A DNA stretch of 17,036 nt from assembly GCA_018623405.1 (NCBI GenBank), contig JAAZVO010000028.1, positions 1 to 17,036 of the forward strand, written 5' to 3'. Positions 16,396-17,036 of this stretch are shown piece after piece (position 1 is the stretch's first letter; the number at the start of each line of letters is the position of its first letter). This DNA is from Crocinitomicaceae bacterium. GTDB lineage: Bacteria > Bacteroidota > Bacteroidia > Flavobacteriales_G > Salibacteraceae. Under the pieces are notes generated by a model, which saw only the letters and a program-made list of their open reading frames with translations, searched no databases and had not been told where the DNA came from. The position numbers were made by a program, and so were the translations under genes.

Positions 16396-17036
16396 TTGTC
16401 TGATAATCAGTATTTTATCTCCACTTTTGAAGCAAAAGTTGTCAGCTTTATAGAAAAGCACCAACTCCTTGAAAAATCAAATACATATTTAGTTGGCATT
16501 AGCGGTGGACCAGATTCTACTGCATTGGCAATTCTACTGACTAGATTAAATTTCAAGATAGCATTGGCTCATTGCAATTTTCAATTGCGTGGTAAAGAGG
16601 CAGATGCCGATGAAGATTTTGTAAAAAACTTATCAAAAAGTCTAAAAACTGAATGTTTTGTCAAAAAATTTGATACCGAAAAAGAAAAAGGACTCACCGG
16701 AGAATCTATTCAAATGGTAGCAAGAAGGCTACGCTTTGGTTTTTTTGAAGATTTACTTTTAAAGCATAATTTTTCAGGAGTAATTGTTGGCTCTACCATA
16801 AACGACCAACTCGAAACTATTTTATTAAACCTTACCAAGGGCACAGGTATTTCAGGGTTAACGGCAATGAGTCCAAAAAATAAAAATGTAATTCGCCCTT
16901 TTATTACCTCAACAAAAGAAGAGGTTTTAGGCTATCTAAAGCAGTTGAAAGAACCTTTTAGAATTGATAACTCTAACCTTGAGAATAAATACCAACGCAA
17001 TTTAATTCGAAATAAAGTAGTCCCTGAATTATTAAA
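16396..17036 (+). CDS. tilS: tRNA(Ile)-lysidine synthetase TilS, N-terminal part (runs off the window)
   Basis: The frame is open to the last base and gives about 213 residues. TilS uses ATP and lysine to turn C34 of the AUA-decoding tRNA-Ile into lysidine. The PP-loop SGGPDST is at residues 36-42, after LVGI. Then come ALAHCNFQLRGKEADADE, ESIQMVARRLRFGFFEDLL and the segment DQLETILLNLTKGTGISGL, all typical order. The next block, VIRPFITSTKEEVLGYL, and then NLENKYQRNLIRNKVVPEL complete the catalytic domain. The only start in frame before the PP-loop and after the TAG at 16378 is TTG 16396 (SDNQYF follows), so I use it. The usual HxxDD-type motif before QLET reads GSTIND (see findings). C-terminal domains are outside the window. 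Confidence 0.92.
   Translation, partial: MSDNQYFISTFEAKVVSFIEKHQLLEKSNTYLVGISGGPDSTALAILLTRLNFKIALAHCNFQLRGKEADADEDFVKNLSKSLKTECFVKKFDTEKEKGLTGESIQMVARRLRFGFFEDLLLKHNFSGVIVGSTINDQLETILLNLTKGTGISGLTAMSPKNKNVIRPFITSTKEEVLGYLKQLKEPFRIDNSNLENKYQRNLIRNKVVPELL

Noticed and set aside
1..17036. Mobile elements, CRISPR arrays, tRNA or rRNA genes
   Set aside because: Almost every base is assigned to a conserved gene; no transposase, spaced direct repeats or tRNA-like cloverleaf were seen when reading the gaps.

Overview
The window looks like a chromosomal stretch from a member of the Bacteroidota, probably a gliding or type IX secretion (T9SS)-competent lineage near the Flavobacteriales or Cytophagales. 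The evidence is AT-rich DNA without Shine-Dalgarno sequences, TAnnTTTG (-7 type) promoter elements next to start codons, a GldD tail, a PorV/PorQ-family barrel protein, a giant PorU2-type C25 peptidase with a C-terminal sorting-type domain, and a DUF5686 outer-membrane protein. I place it at phylum level with confidence and below that only tentatively. Coding density is very high and no gene-free stretch reaches 300 bases. I see no insertion sequence, prophage, CRISPR array, tRNA or rRNA.

Layout. Bases 1-261 (+) hold the 3' end of a gldD-like gliding lipoprotein gene, tail-to-tail and slightly overlapping with ctaA (heme A synthase, -). ctaA lies downstream of a small lipoprotein gene of unknown function (-). 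Divergent from these is a + strand run of tatC (Tat translocase), a DUF5686/CarboxypepD-regulatory outer-membrane protein gene and lptB (LPS-export ATPase). lptB runs convergently into purS (purine synthesis) and pssA (phosphatidylserine synthase), which overlap each other on the - strand. Divergent from pssA is a tightly coupled + strand run: porV/porQ-like, porU2, lnt (apolipoprotein N-acyltransferase) and pabB (aminodeoxychorismate synthase component I). Its three junctions are all 4-base overlaps, ATGA, GTGA and TTGA. A perfect palindrome works as a terminator between pabB and a convergent small heat-shock gene (hsp20, -). Divergent from hsp20 is tilS (tRNA-Ile lysidine synthetase), cut off by the window end.

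How the genes fit together. Much of the window serves the cell envelope: export across the inner membrane (TatC), LPS transport (LptB), phospholipid synthesis (PssA), lipoprotein maturation (Lnt), T9SS/gliding (GldD, PorV-like, PorU2) and an outer-membrane barrel of unknown role (DUF5686). The rest is housekeeping: heme A, purine, folate, tRNA modification and proteostasis.

No clearly new biological system is visible. The most interesting signals are at fine scale. Promoter -7 elements sit 6 to 11 bases from start codons, implying leaderless or nearly leaderless mRNAs, and in three genes an in-frame TTG inside the promoter mimics a start codon. The TilS HxxDD-type motif is altered. The lptB tail is extended antisense into purS.
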